From: Vesta saturnalis
Taxonomy: Eukaryota; Arthropoda; Insecta; Coleoptera; Lampyridae
Direction of reading: 5' to 3'
DNA: 64,000 bases
NCBI GenBank assembly: GCA_036346205.1
Contig: JARFJB010001278.1
Span: 6,226,001 to 6,290,000, forward strand
Positions 1 through 10,073 of this stretch are shown here, piece by piece (positions within the stretch are counted from its first letter, which is position 1; the number at the start of each line of letters is the position of its first letter). The notes beneath the pieces were generated by a model, which saw only the letters and a list, made by a program, of their open reading frames with translations, had not been told where the DNA came from and ran no database searches. The position numbers were made by a program, and so were the translations under genes.

Positions 1-860
1 TGCCTTTTAGTTTCCACTCCATCAATATATCGCGCCATTGTCTTTTGAATGCCTAAAATAGGCAACATCTAGAGGCTGTGCTATCTGAGTTGAATTTTTG
101 GGTAAAAAAATAAACCGGATATCATTATCTTTACATTCAGCAATGACATAAGCGGAAAGGTGCGACGATAAATTGTCTCCAATTAAGGCTCGTGCTGGGT
201 CTTGTCTCTTCAGATAGGGCAAAGCTATCGCAGAAAACCATTCATCAAAAGTTTTTTGATCTATCCAACCTGATTTGGTATTGCCATATCGCGTTCCTTT
301 TGGACCTCCATTTGTCCATGTGTCCCATAAATGAGTTGAACGATATATCACGAATGGTGGTAGAAGAGTACCATTTCCAGCACACGCCATCATTACTGAT
401 GTAGAAGCTTTAGAAGAATTTAAAACAAATTCTGGATGCTTGCATCCCCTTTTAACGACAACGCGCTTTCTCCCAGGGTCATCAGCCAAGTTGGTTTCAT
501 CGAAGTTAATTATTGACCAATGAAATCTCTAAATTATAGAAATATTCATTCACAATTTGTGGCGAAACTGGGCGCGACAGCGTTTGATGTTTTCGGCCAT
601 TCTGACTGTTAATCTTTGGCTATTTCGGCTTAAGTAACCTTGCATCCAGTCTTCTCCTGGAAGATTTTCCTTACCTTTCGTCCTTGTCTGTCTAGGTAAG
701 TTTTTACTATTTGTCTGACTTCATAAGATGTCATAGGGAAGCCCCACTCACTTGCAGTGATTAGTTTATCAGTGAGAAAGGTTGCCTCCTCTACAGAGAG
801 CGCCATTTGTCCCACATACTTCTTTTGATTTTTCGCTTTTAAACAGCGATGGATTTTCAT
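1..860 (-). pseudogene. pogo/Tigger-type transposase relic, C-terminal end cut by window edge
   Basis: Minus-strand reading frames give a DDE_1 (pogo/Tigger/jerky-like) transposase in pieces. The N-terminal part (860 to 630) ends in a conserved stretch around EWGFPMTSYEVRQIVKTYLD. A middle part near 540-610 reads LTVRMAENIKRCRA and then, in another frame, VSPQIVNEYFYNLE. The catalytic part (about 525 to 22) has the first acidic motif in NFDETNLADDPGRKR, the second in GDNLSSHLS, and the downstream signature LPKNSTQIAQPLDVAYF. At least two frameshifts and a stop separate the blocks, and another shift near 45 moves the C-terminus (RQWRDILMEWKLKG) to a second frame before the window ends. Family assignment is firm from the motif order; the copy is dead. 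Confidence 0.88.
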
Positions 861-1007
861 TTTGTCAACACTGTACTGTCACTGGCTCCCCGTAAACTTA
901 ACTTCCCGCTTCTAACATCTTCCAACGCCTTATTCAAATTTTGTAGCGAACACGATGCATATCTGCGTGTCCCAGGGCACTTTTTGTATTTTCTTGGCAT
1001 TTTACAT

Positions 1008-1407
1008 GTGTATCAAGTCACCCCATCCTGGAACCAAATATGCTATTTTATTTGCAAAATTATTAATTTTTATTTTTTTACTTTGAAGCTTTGTAATACT
1101 GCTAACTGATATATAAGCTAACTTACCACCAAATTTCATGAAAATCAAACTTATACAACCGTAGCTACAGATCAAAGTTTACGAACCACCAGAAATACGA
1201 CGTTGTTTTGTTTTTATTTAAGCCGGTACTGAAGCTCGTGTTTTAGCTTTGTGGAGCCAAAAAGAGTAGGGGTCACTCACATATAGTCGCTAGCGACAAT
1301 CTAGGACAAATGAACTGTTAACGAGGATGGATCTATATTTTAGACATATTAAGAAAAGGTAATGCGTCAAATCGTATCAAAACACCCCGGTGTATCAAGT
1401 CACCCCA
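1008..1407. repeat. Direct repeat pair, probably old Tigger terminal sequence
   Basis: The 18-mer GTGTATCAAGTCACCCCA occurs at 1008-1025 and again at 1390-1407, both in the same orientation. It lies just upstream of the Tigger transposase start. Its complement begins TGGGGTGACTTG, which resembles terminal repeats of pogo-like elements. No matching inverted copy is visible in the window, so the role is an inference. The 1026-1389 stretch between them has no gene. Confidence 0.35.
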
Positions 1408-2227
1408 ATTGACGGTACGTAGATTGTATACAGGGTGTCTATTCCATAACCTTCATCGATATCTAAGGAGCTCATTTTCATAAAGCAACAAGTCCAAATT
1501 TACAAATTTTAGCATATAGGTGGCACTAGATATCTGTAATTTAACTCTTTACGTCAGTTTATAGCAACTGTTTCATATGTATATTTTAGAGAAATGGGAA
1601 ATTCCTTGCATCTGAACGAGTGCCATTAAATTAGCTTGGCTCCCAATAATATAAGGTAAAAGTAACTTTTACAGCGACTACAACACCAATTTTCGAAATT
1701 AGCTGTACAAGGTAAGTCATGTTCAACGGGACGGAATCTCCTGGGCAAACGGTAAGAAATAATAAGTCCTTTTACAGGCGTATATAGATTAATAACGGCT
1801 ACAATTTAAAATTAATCTCACATACACAGGGTGTTTCAGATTCGAGTAACATATAAAAGTTACATTTTTTAAATAGAACGCCCAGTATTTTATTAAATTT
1901 TTCAATTACCTTTTAAAAAATAATGTTAGTTTATTAAAGGTACCTTATAGCTAGGTTTGATAATTTTCGATTTATTTGACATTTTGTGAAAATACAGTCT
2001 TCTTGAAAATAATTAATTGCAGCTTATCAAGTCAATTTCAAGCCGTAATTTTTTTGCTTATTTATTCAGGTTTTCTATCGGTATAGTTATAATAATAAAT
2101 TGTTATACAGGGTGTTCCTGACAATTGTTTTAATTTTCATCATATTTTTTGTTCAATTTCTTTGTTATTTTAAATGGAACACCCTGTGTTTTATTACATT
2201 TTTAAATTTACCATACAAAAATACAGT

Positions 2228-3253
2228 TTATTTGTACATTATTATCCTTTGTTCAAATAATCTTCTCAGATTCCTTAGCATGTCAGGAGTTATCGTGGCG
2301 AATGCATTTGGAATACGTATTTTCATGTGTTCGATGGTTGTAGGAGAGGTATTAAAAACCATATTTTTAACGTGTCCCTACAAAAAAAATCCATTTGTGT
2401 TAGATCAGGTGATCTTGGGGACCAAAGATAAGGACCGCCTCTGACGATCTATTTTCCTGGGAAATGTTCATTTAAATATTGTCTTACATTACGCGAAAAA
2501 TGTGCTGGAGCGCCGTCTAGTTGTCACCACATTTCTCTTCCGACATTTAATGGAATGTCTTGTAAAAGAATCCAAAAATCACTTCTAAAAATTTAATTTC
2601 TTCCGTTTAAATAACCATCAATAAAAGGTGGGCCTATTACGTAGTCTCCTATTATCCCCCCATAAACATTCAGAGACCATCGATTTTGATGATTTGTTGT
2701 TCTGTTCTGGTGGTTACTTTCAGTACTGTAATAGTGAAAATTATTCCGGTTAACTAGTCCGTTGTTATCGAAAGTAGCTTCATCGGTAAATAGGATTTTG
2801 TTTAAAAAGTGTTCTTCTTTGCCTTATTTTTCAAGAAATTGTAAATAAAATTCAAGCCTGTTTTCAAAATTGTGTTCGTATAAATTTTGGTCCATTTCAA
2901 TGCGATATGGATGATAACGATTTTTTTTAAGAATTCTTTTCATACTTGATTGACATACATCTACTTCTTTTGATACACATCTTGTACTAATGTTAGGATT
3001 TTCGATTACCGATTGCAACATCAATAATTCCGTATTTTCGTTTCCTGTTTCAGGTTTCTACAATTCTCGTTTTTTATATGCCACACTACCTGTTGCACGA
3101 TATCTTGCCAATAGTCTTTCAAATAGTTCCTTCTGAGGATGATTTTCTAAAGTAAATCTTTCTGCATACACTCGTGCTGCCAGTAAACAATTTTCCAACA
3201 TTCCCAAGAATTAAAATCATATTGACACGATCTTCTAACGAATACTTCTTCAT
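2228..3253 (-). pseudogene. Mariner-like (DUF4817/DDE_3) transposase pseudogene
   Basis: The frame starts at ATG 3253 with MKKYSLEDRVNMILILGNVG, shifts once near 3190, and continues as LAARVYAERF, the N-terminal helix-turn-helix block usual in this insect family. A second block (3024 to 2824) reads ISTRCVSKEVDVCQSSMKRI, the second DNA-binding helix. The catalytic triad is visible as FTDEATFDNNG, QLDGAPAHFS and SPDLTQMDFF, and the last codons end at 2228. In-frame stops occur after LARYRATGSVAYKKREL, after GYLNGRN, before QLDGAPAH and after EHFPGK. Length is close to the usual 330-350 residues. It belongs to the composite element around it and cannot make active enzyme. Confidence 0.88.
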
Positions 3254-3275
3254 TTATAGTCAATAACAAGAAACT

Positions 3276-4214
3276 CGCTTGCGGAAAGTTTATCGAAAAC
3301 ATTTGATCGAAGGAAAATTGGTCGAAACGCAAGTGGTTGAAACAACAGCAATTTATCGAAACAGCAATTGATCGAAATGCGGTTCTAGGAAAATTGATCG
3401 AAAGCGATTGATCGAATACAAGCGACTTTCCTTCACACTTTTTTCAGGCTTAGGACTGACAGCACAAAGCTGGCGTGTTTAAAAGTCGTTTTTTATATTT
3501 TTTGGTTTTTATTAAAATCGGAAAGAAATTCCTTTGTCATTATTTTTTTGAGTATTTTTTGTTTATTAATTATTAATTTATTTGTGATATAATATTTTAA
3601 AATAATTAAGTAGAAATGAACTTTTATTCGTTTTTAAATATATCTAGTTTTTTAAGAAAAGAGTGAAATTCTATTATTATTTATTTAAAAATTTATTTTT
3701 AATTTTTAAGTTTTAATATTTAATATTTAATGGGATGAGCTTTTATTTAGAATTTTAAAAATTAATTTATTTTTATATTTTGTATAATTTGAATTGTTAA
3801 TCATATGAATAATTTAATAATAATTTATTATTTAATTATTGATTTATATTAATTTTACATTTTTTATTAAAATTAGTTTTACATTTTTATATTTAGTAAA
3901 ATGATTAAATTAATAAATTTGTTTATTAAAATAAAAGGATTTTTAGTTTGTAAAAAGGAACTCGGCAAAATTATTTTCTGCCTGTTTATTAAAAACATGT
4001 CCTTTTGATTATAATTTAAGGTCTAATCTGCTCAGTGAAAATTAAATAGCCGCAGTATTTTAACTGTGCAAAGGTAGCATAATAAATAGTTTTTTTGTGC
4101 TGTTCTAGAACCGTATTTCGATCAATTGCTGTTTCGATAAATTGCTGTTTCGACCAATTGCGTTTCGACCAATTTTCCTTCGATCAATTGTTTTCGATCA
4201 ATTTTCCTAGACCC
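3276..4214. mobile_element. 939-bp inserted element with 9-bp target duplication (Mutator- or hAT-like)
   Basis: CAAGAAACT occurs at 3267-3275 and at 4215-4223, directly flanking the insert; joining the flanks restores the 5' leader of the mariner transposase. Inside, the left 140 bp and right 110 bp are inverted repeats built from a tandem-like motif ATTGATCGAAA/ATTGGTCGAAA, for example at 3302-3420 and 4106-4210. No transposase is encoded, so it is non-autonomous. A 9-bp duplication fits Mutator-like elements best; 8-bp hAT is less likely. The centre is a mitochondrial 16S rRNA copy. Confidence 0.75.
3540..4095 (+). pseudogene. rrnL: NUMT: nuclear copy of mitochondrial 16S rRNA (partial)
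   Basis: The stretch 3950-4085 carries the universal core of insect mt large-subunit rRNA: AAAAGGAACTCGGCAAA, CTGCCTGTTTATTAAAAACA, then AAATAGCCGCAGTATTTTAA followed by CTGTGCAAAGGTAGCATAAT. Upstream to about 3540 the sequence is very AT-rich and includes AATGGGATGAGCTTTTATTT, also typical of mt 16S. Sense is plus. The upstream limit is approximate; the downstream match fades after 4095. It is non-functional in the nucleus and sits exactly between the inverted ends of the 3276-4214 element. Confidence 0.9.
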
Positions 4215-4372
4215 CAAGAAACTAGATATGAAATTAGCAATGCTTTATTAACATTAAGCACATTTGACAGATACTAAATTAAAATCACAGCCTCCATTGT
4301 GAATAAAATACAAATTTTATGTATTTTTAGTAAACTAATACATATTACCCGGAACGTATTAAAAATAGACAT

Positions 4373-4531
4373 ATGAAACCCTTAACAACCATCGAAGACA
4401 TGAAAATACGTTTTCAAAGTTCATTCGCCACGATAACCCCTGACATACTAAGGAATGTGAGAAGATCATTTGAAAAAAGGATAATAATGTGCATTCGTGA
4501 AAATGGACATCGTGTTAAACTTTTATTATAA
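4373..4531 (+). pseudogene. 3' end of a second mariner-like transposase copy
   Basis: A plus-strand frame from 4373 to the stop at 4529-4531 reads MKPLTTIEDMKIRFQSSFAT, ending the same way as the minus-strand copy (FATITPDMLRNLRR against FATITPDILRNVRR). Only the C-terminal 50 residues are present. A related non-coding stretch (TTACTCGGAAAGTATTAAAA at 4578) repeats the sequence just upstream of this frame, so there was a small local duplication. It shows that the right arm of the composite is a transposase 3' end facing the other one. Confidence 0.7.
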
Positions 4532-5305
4532 ATTTTGTATTAAAATAATAGAATGCACTAATTTTAGTAATCTAATGCAAATTACTCGGAAAGTATTAAA
4601 AATAGGCATACGAAACCCTTAACAAATAAACTGTATTCTTGTATGGTAAATTCAAAATCTAATAAAATACAGGGTGTTCCATTTAAAATAACAAATAAAT
4701 TGCACAAAAAGGTGATGAAAATTAAACCAATTGTCAGGAACATCCTATATAACAATTTATTATTGTTATTATACCGATAGAAAACCTGAAAAGTATAGAA
4801 AAAATAAGTAAAAAAATTACAGCTTGAAATTGACTTGATAAGCTGCCATTAATTATTTTCAAGAAGACTGTATTTTCACAAAATGTCAAATAAATCGAAA
4901 ACTAAACTATCAAACTTAGCTATAAGGTTTAATAAACTCGCATTATTTTTTAAAAAGTAAATGAAAAATTTAATAAAATACTGGGCGTTCCATTTAAAAA
5001 AAACATAACTTTGATATGTTTATGGAATTTGAAACACCCTGTATATGTGAGATTAATTTTAAATTGTAGCCGTTATTAATCTACATATGCCTGTAAAAGG
5101 ATTTTTTATTATTTCTTACCGTTTGCCCAGGATATTCCGTCCCGTTGAGCTTGACTCACCCTGTACTACTGCAAATTCGTAAACCACAGAGAGGCCGGCA
5201 AAGGAATGCTCATACAAACCACATAAATTTCATCTGTACTGCATTGTACTGTACTGTAAGTTATACATTTAAGTTTTATTTTTCATCATTATTTCATTAC
5301 TAAAT

Positions 5306-5572
5306 TACAGATACGCGATAACAAGGATGTTTTGGTAGCCTACAAACAATTTTTTGAAAAACTGTTTGAAGTTTCTTCGCGAAGGGTATTGTGTGTTGCT
5401 AAAAAGGTGAATAAAAGAGAAAACGTTTAAGATAATCAAGCAGGTGACATAAGAGTTCATGCAATAGAAAATAAATTGGTAAAAGTAAAAAAATTTATAG
5501 GAACATTCAAAAAAAGAGGAAAGTCCTATACCCGATGTAAGCCAAAGCGGCTCTATCAGCATTCTTCATTAA
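5306..5572 (+). pseudogene. Fragment of a DUF7869-like insect protein (N-terminal part)
   Basis: One plus-strand frame from about 5306 reads DNKDVLVAYKQFFEKLFEVS, then RRVLCVAKKVNKRENV, one stop, then DNQAGDIRVHAIENKLVKVK and GTFKKRGKSYTRCKPKRLY. This matches my memory of the middle region of a large insect family of uncharacterised, probably transposon-borne proteins with a DUF7869 domain (a pattern of the form FFL..L..S...V, DxRG, SFP..ESHY). The downstream part of the same family appears at 25.4 and 27.2 kb. One in-frame stop and loss of both ends make it a relic. Function of the family is unknown to me. Confidence 0.5.
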
Positions 5573-5576
5573 TCAT

Positions 5577-6260
5577 CGGAAATATCCGGTGTGGAACAGC
5601 ACACGACCTTCCAATCTACAAAGTGGAAATTAAAAAAAAAGAATTTTAATAAAATAACTGTAAAAGCAACAACAATAATTTATGCCAGATGGATGTTTAA
5701 AACTTTAAGTCAGATAGAGGTCAACAGACATCTAGATGCTAACTTGACAAAAAAAAGTTTAAGCATTCTCAGCCCTATTTAATTAACTTTTAGACTTATT
5801 TTGAATTATATTAACAAACTTTACAATGAAAAGTTATGCAAAATTAAATTTTCTTTAAAAAATATATTTACACATTTTCCTATAAAATTGATCGTTATTC
5901 AGATACTGAAAAAAACTAACATCGAAACTCTACCTTAGGAATTCTTTCTTGGCACTAAACTACGCATCGTATCAAAAAATTGAATAGAACATAAATAATT
6001 GATATATTGAAGGTCTATAAGTTGGTATTTTTATATCTTTGAATACACATCTGTTTCAGAAGTATTTGATGAAAACCAAAAACTGCTCCTAATAAACTCA
6101 CCCTCTCCGCCGCTGAATATCTCCGAAAATCTATCAGATCTAGGACAAGCTTAAATACGTGCACTTAAACGTGTTGTGTCGATTTAGCATTAGTGAAAAA
6201 AAGTCACTTGAGTAACCTACTGCGCATGAATATGTATCTTGGAAGGTAAAAATTTGGAAA
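5577..6260 (+). repeat. Dispersed repeat family A, copy 1
   Basis: Begins near GTGTGGAACAGCACACGACC (5590) and contains CTCACCCTCTCCGCCGCTGA (6099) and an AGTGAAAAAAAGTCAC block (6191). The same blocks in the same order occur at 31.56-32.14 kb, 47.2-47.5 kb and 49.2-50.5 kb, and the 3' block alone at 11.53 kb. No coding capacity. In the copies at 32.1 and 49.6 kb a long CA array sits inside the repeat; here the corresponding place only has TTTACACATTTTCC. Confidence 0.65.
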
Positions 6261-7528
6261 ACGTACAAGTAAGAGGCTGACGCTAAGATTTATAAGTAAA
6301 TTATGCATATTTTCGCAAAAAATTTTATACACAATTTGAGGATTGGTTCCACGACTACCGACGTGTATATTTATTGCGCGAGCATGAAATGTAAAATTAG
6401 GAAGAAGCCATAACACAAACCTCTCAATCTTTCGATGGAGGTTCAGAACTTATTCGCTTATTGTAACAACTTTTACAAAAAAAAAACATGCGATTTCAAT
6501 AGGGTTCTATTGACAATGGTAAGGAGGCAATCGTAAAACTCCATACCCATGCCTAATCAATAGGGTTATCAACTACATAATTTTTCCCACTAGACCTAAA
6601 AGATTTAATTTTGCTCCATAGCTACGTTTTTGTAATTTTGTCCTCAATTTAGACCCCGTGCGTAACCAAACACTGCTGTTTTGCTAACTAGGAAATGAGG
6701 GTGAATTTTTCGTGTTTACCACAATATGTCGACTTTAAATTTTGAGGTCTTGCCGTTACGATGTCTTTGATAGTTTGCTGTGAAACCTAAAACCAAGGAC
6801 ATAGTTAATGTACATACGAAAAGGTGATTTAAGTTTTTACGTACTTGAAGTATATCCGACACCACTACGATAAGTTCTCCATTACTATTATCCGTTGCAA
6901 GGTTAAGGCGTTTCTACTGCCTCAAAGTTTGCAACTTTGTATCCTTTGCGATGACTTTTGGCATTTTATCAACAATAATTAATTCGATACGATACTGGAT
7001 CATCATATGCGTTACTTAAGAAGGAAACACAGCACGGTTGCTTTTGACAGGATGGCGTCAAATTAACTTCTCGTCTTTTTGAAAAATGGGAATACCACTA
7101 CAGAAAAAATATCACGGCCTGCTATAATGCAAAATAAGATAGAACAGGGTATAATAATATTTTCTTTAGGATCATGCAAGCTCTTTTTTAATACGAAATC
7201 GCGAAACCTTTGTAAGAAGTTATGGTACCACGATGATTGATATACCATAATGTGATGCTAATTTGGTGCTATTTTTTAACCGTAAAATGGTATTTGATGA
7301 TCGCATATTTTATTAAATTTTTACATATTATAGTTTAAAACTCCAAAATGAAATTTGTTGCATTTAGGCTTTTGTAACAAAATTTCTAAATTAGAGATTT
7401 TAGGGATTACAAATCAACATGTTTCGTTCATCATAGATCACCATATGTAAATAAAAAACGTCAATTGGAACGAAGGCAACACAAATGCAGTATTTCGTTA
7501 TCTAAATTAAAGGTTTCTGCCCAATAAA
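6261..7528. other. Stretch without recognised gene
   Basis: AT-rich, scattered stops in all frames. I see no transposase motif, tandem repeat or terminal repeat here. Confidence 0.5.
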
Positions 7529-7664
7529 TAGTATATTATTTTATAAGGAGCTAAAGTAACACTTTTTGTGGCGAATCTGCAGGTTTGACGGACGAACGTA
7601 GTGAGTCCGGCAAATACAGATAAGCCACAAAAAGTCACTTTGCTCCGCATAAATTATACTATTT
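7529..7664. repeat. Long inverted repeat (hairpin/cruciform)
   Basis: Left arm GGAGCTAAAGTAACACTTTT (7548) plus TGTGGCGAATCTG is mirrored by CAGATAAGCCACAAAAAGTC plus ACTTTGCTCC ending near 7646, and the homology extends outward through AATAGTATA. The loop itself has a short stem (TTTGACGGAC with GTCCGGCAAA). Arms are about 55 bp with few mismatches. It lies about 250 bp upstream of the Crypton-like recombinase start. Confidence 0.7.
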
Positions 7665-7905
7665 TTTCTTCAAACGTTTTTTACACTTAAATGTGAAATA
7701 AGGAAAAATAATTAGGTTGTGAAAATGAGGAATAGTTAGATTGACTTAGCGTACTCTGGCAAGCAGCAGTAGACGTTGCTAGGTGTCGTTGAAAACAATG
7801 CATTAAACAAGTTGAAAATTGTGAAGATTCTCCGTGTCATTGTAAGTATTTTATTAAACTGTTTGTTCCTATTTGTGTAAATTAAAATATTACATTGTTA
7901 GGAGT

Positions 7906-8289
7906 ATGATGGATTTGGAGAACTACACGCCGTCAGAAATTACTGAAGTGGCTAATACAGCAATAAATGATCTATTACCTACAAGATCAAGCAAAATCTA
8001 TGAACGCGCTTTTCAGCAATTTATAAAATGGCGCGATGAAAAAATATTAAAAGCTACTCTGAAACCGTAATGTTAGCTTATTTTGCAGAATTAGCAATAA
8101 AAATGAAAATGAAAAGCTCGACAATGTGGTCCCAATATTCCATGATAAAATCATTATTGAGCATTCGACATGGCGTAGATATAAGCAAATACGTGAAACT
8201 TCGTGCATATCTAAAGAAGCAGAATGAAGGATACACCCCAAAGCAGGCCAAAGTATTTACAAAAGACCAATTTAACAAATTTTTATTGT
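7906..8289 (+). pseudogene. Crypton-type tyrosine recombinase, N-terminal fragment
   Basis: ATG at 7906 opens MMDLENYTPSEITEVANTAI and RSSKIYERAFQQFIKWRDEK. A 1-nt shift near 8050 moves the frame to SYSETVMLAYFAELAIKMKM, then WSQYSMIKSLLSIRHGVDIS and ends FTKDQFNKFLL with a stop at 8287-8289. This is the SAM-like DNA-binding N-terminal domain of the insect tyrosine recombinases that I know as Crypton-like (block LLAYFxELA, SxWSxYSMLK, KVFTKEQxxxFL). The catalytic R-H-R-Y half is missing: the sequence changes abruptly at 8290. So it is a broken element that cannot recombine DNA. Confidence 0.7.
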
Positions 8290-9141
8290 GACGTCATAAT
8301 GGTGGGGGGTAGGAGTGGGGGTTGGTGGGGGTCTGGCGTGGGACCGGCTTCTTTTCAGGTGCATTTTTCAACCCTTGGGCGGAGTTTAGCCCCTAATTAA
8401 AGCACTTTTGGCAATATTAAGAGCCTTTATGGCGGCCTAACCTCTTGGTTAAGGGTGTTGGATGCCCCTAGGTTGTGGTATAGCGGCTATTTTGTCTGCG
8501 TTAAGGTGGGGTTTAAGGCCCTTATGGCTTCATTAAGGCGTGGCCACACCCATTCCTTTTACCTGACTGGTTGTATGTAGGCGGGGCTAAGACTAGACGA
8601 AAACCATCCTGACACCTGATTGACTCGCGTAAGGTCCACTCCACTGGCTTCTGATTGGTTCTTATCTCCACCACTCAGCAGCTGTGCTTTGATTGAAGGA
8701 TTAATTCTCTGTATTCTGATTGGTTGTGGCGGGAAATTTGAATCTAATAGGGGCGCCTAATGCTAAATTGTAAGACAGGTGTAGGACTGCGCAACTTTGG
8801 CCCCTTTTCGAGGTCCGATTGGCGGAAATTTTGAATTTGTATTTATGTCTCTGCAGGTTAGGGCTGGAAATATGAATTTGTATTCTAATAAGCGTCCTAA
8901 TGCTAACTTGTAAGACAGATGTAGGGCTTAGAAACTTACTCTCCTTGATCAAAAGCTTGAATTTGTTTGTGACGCCATCTCGCGGTATATTTTTAAAAGT
9001 ACACACAGGGATCTGTAATGGTTATGGCGGGAAATTTGAGATAAGGAGTCTAACACTTCCTCAGTCATTAATGCTTTTAATTATCAGTCATGATCACTCT
9101 TAAATAAAACAATTAAAGTAGTAAAAACCCTTTTTTATTTA
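8290..9141. repeat. GC-richer repeat block with repeated ATTGG boxes
   Basis: Abruptly higher GC than its surroundings. An imperfect tandem repeat of about 130 bp is seen: GCCTAATGCTAAATTGTAAG (8755) against GTCCTAATGCTAACTTGTAA (8895), each followed by ACAG(G/A)TGTAG. Between 8560 and 8830 the motif CTGATTGGTT or close variants recurs about six times. No coding frame. It abuts the Polinton protease 3' end, so it may be Polinton flank or an unrelated non-autonomous element. Confidence 0.45.
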
Positions 9142-9675
9142 TCAGGCTAGAATAGTAGTAGAAAAACAAACATTATACAGTAACTTGATTATCTCATCGT
9201 TTATAATTAAACATGTAGTAAAAAACTTATTTACAAAATCAATCATTGATAAATTATTTAATTTAAAATACAAAAACATTAGCGTATAAAGTCCACACAC
9301 ATCCGAACGGTAATCATGCAATATTGTTTTGTTATAATGGAACCATCTAGAATTCTTCTCTAGGGAACGTAAATGATAGCCTTGCGGGGTCCGTCCAAAG
9401 GAGTCAAAATACTCGCCATCACCATTCGCGTCAATGTAGATAGCAGTCCAATGTTGACCTGGTGTGTTTGCTGGATCCGTATTTACAATCATTGCCCACG
9501 GTCTAGGCGTCTGCCTCGGTAGTTGATTAGAAGCACATACAAGTCCAAACACATTCTTGGGTCTGTGGATCGATTTCAAACATTTCAATACTTGTACGGC
9601 ATACATCTTTGGAATTGACCTGCGTCCAGTCTTGCAATAGTAAGGCGTTTTCGAGTGCACACATAGGTTTAGCAA
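9142..9675 (-). pseudogene. Polinton/Maverick adenovirus-type cysteine protease
   Basis: The minus-strand frame holds the adenain-like fold signature of Polinton proteases: RPWAMIVNTDPANTPGQHW with the catalytic His in GQHW, EYFDSFGRTPQGYH with the following acidic residue, and SDVCGLYTLMFL with the catalytic Cys. In Polintons this enzyme is thought to process capsid proteins. The domain is open from about 9600 to 9142, near the usual 200 residues. The N-terminal 25 residues of the frame do not look conserved, and an overlapping frame (9760-9527) may hold the original start, so a frameshift near 9600 is likely. Neighbouring capsid relics on the same strand support the assignment. Probably decayed, but the catalytic residues are intact. 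Confidence 0.85.
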
Positions 9676-10073
9676 TGTTATGGTTTAAACAGCTATAAGC
9701 TTTTGATTCTTTTTCCAATTTTTTAAGCGATAGACAACCAGTCTCGCCCAGGTTTATCACTGGTTTGTTAAGAAATCTTAAAAACTGCTGTTTTTCACTG
9801 GCCTTAACGTGAATTTTGTTAAATGGCTCTTATCAGATCCTCTTGGAAATTGTGGTAGAGTACATACCCAGAGCGTCATTTCAAACCGTGATATTTATGC
9901 TCTAAATACCTTATCTGCCTTCACATGGGATTTGATATAAAATAATTTCGAGGTGACTTTATCATCATCAACAATAACGAGCCGTGATCTGTAACTATAG
10001 CAGTTTCTTTCGGTATGAATTCATTACCATCACCTCTAAACCCTTATACGTCCAAGTATGCGTCCATCTTCTT

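Larger units (their letters stand above)
1706..5165. mobile_element. Mariner-like composite element with long inverted arms
   Basis: Sequence from 1706 inward is mirrored from 5165 inward: the left end TACAAGGTAAGTCATGTTCA pairs with the complement of TTGACTCACCCTGTA at the right end, and homology continues for about 620 bp per arm. Each arm also holds internal TACAGGGTG...CACCCTGTA modules (left 1826-1889 and 2106-2187; right 4668-4750 and 4979-5044). The inside carries a minus-strand DDE transposase relic and, on the right, a plus-strand copy of the transposase 3' end, so both arms are 3' ends. The left part of the interior is interrupted by the insertion at 3276-4214. TA is the expected target of this superfamily; TA sits at both ends but no clean duplication is provable. 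Confidence 0.75.

Noticed and set aside
3950..4095. A functional rRNA gene
   Set aside because: It is a partial mitochondrial 16S copy within a nuclear transposon-like insert, with no other mitochondrial genes around.
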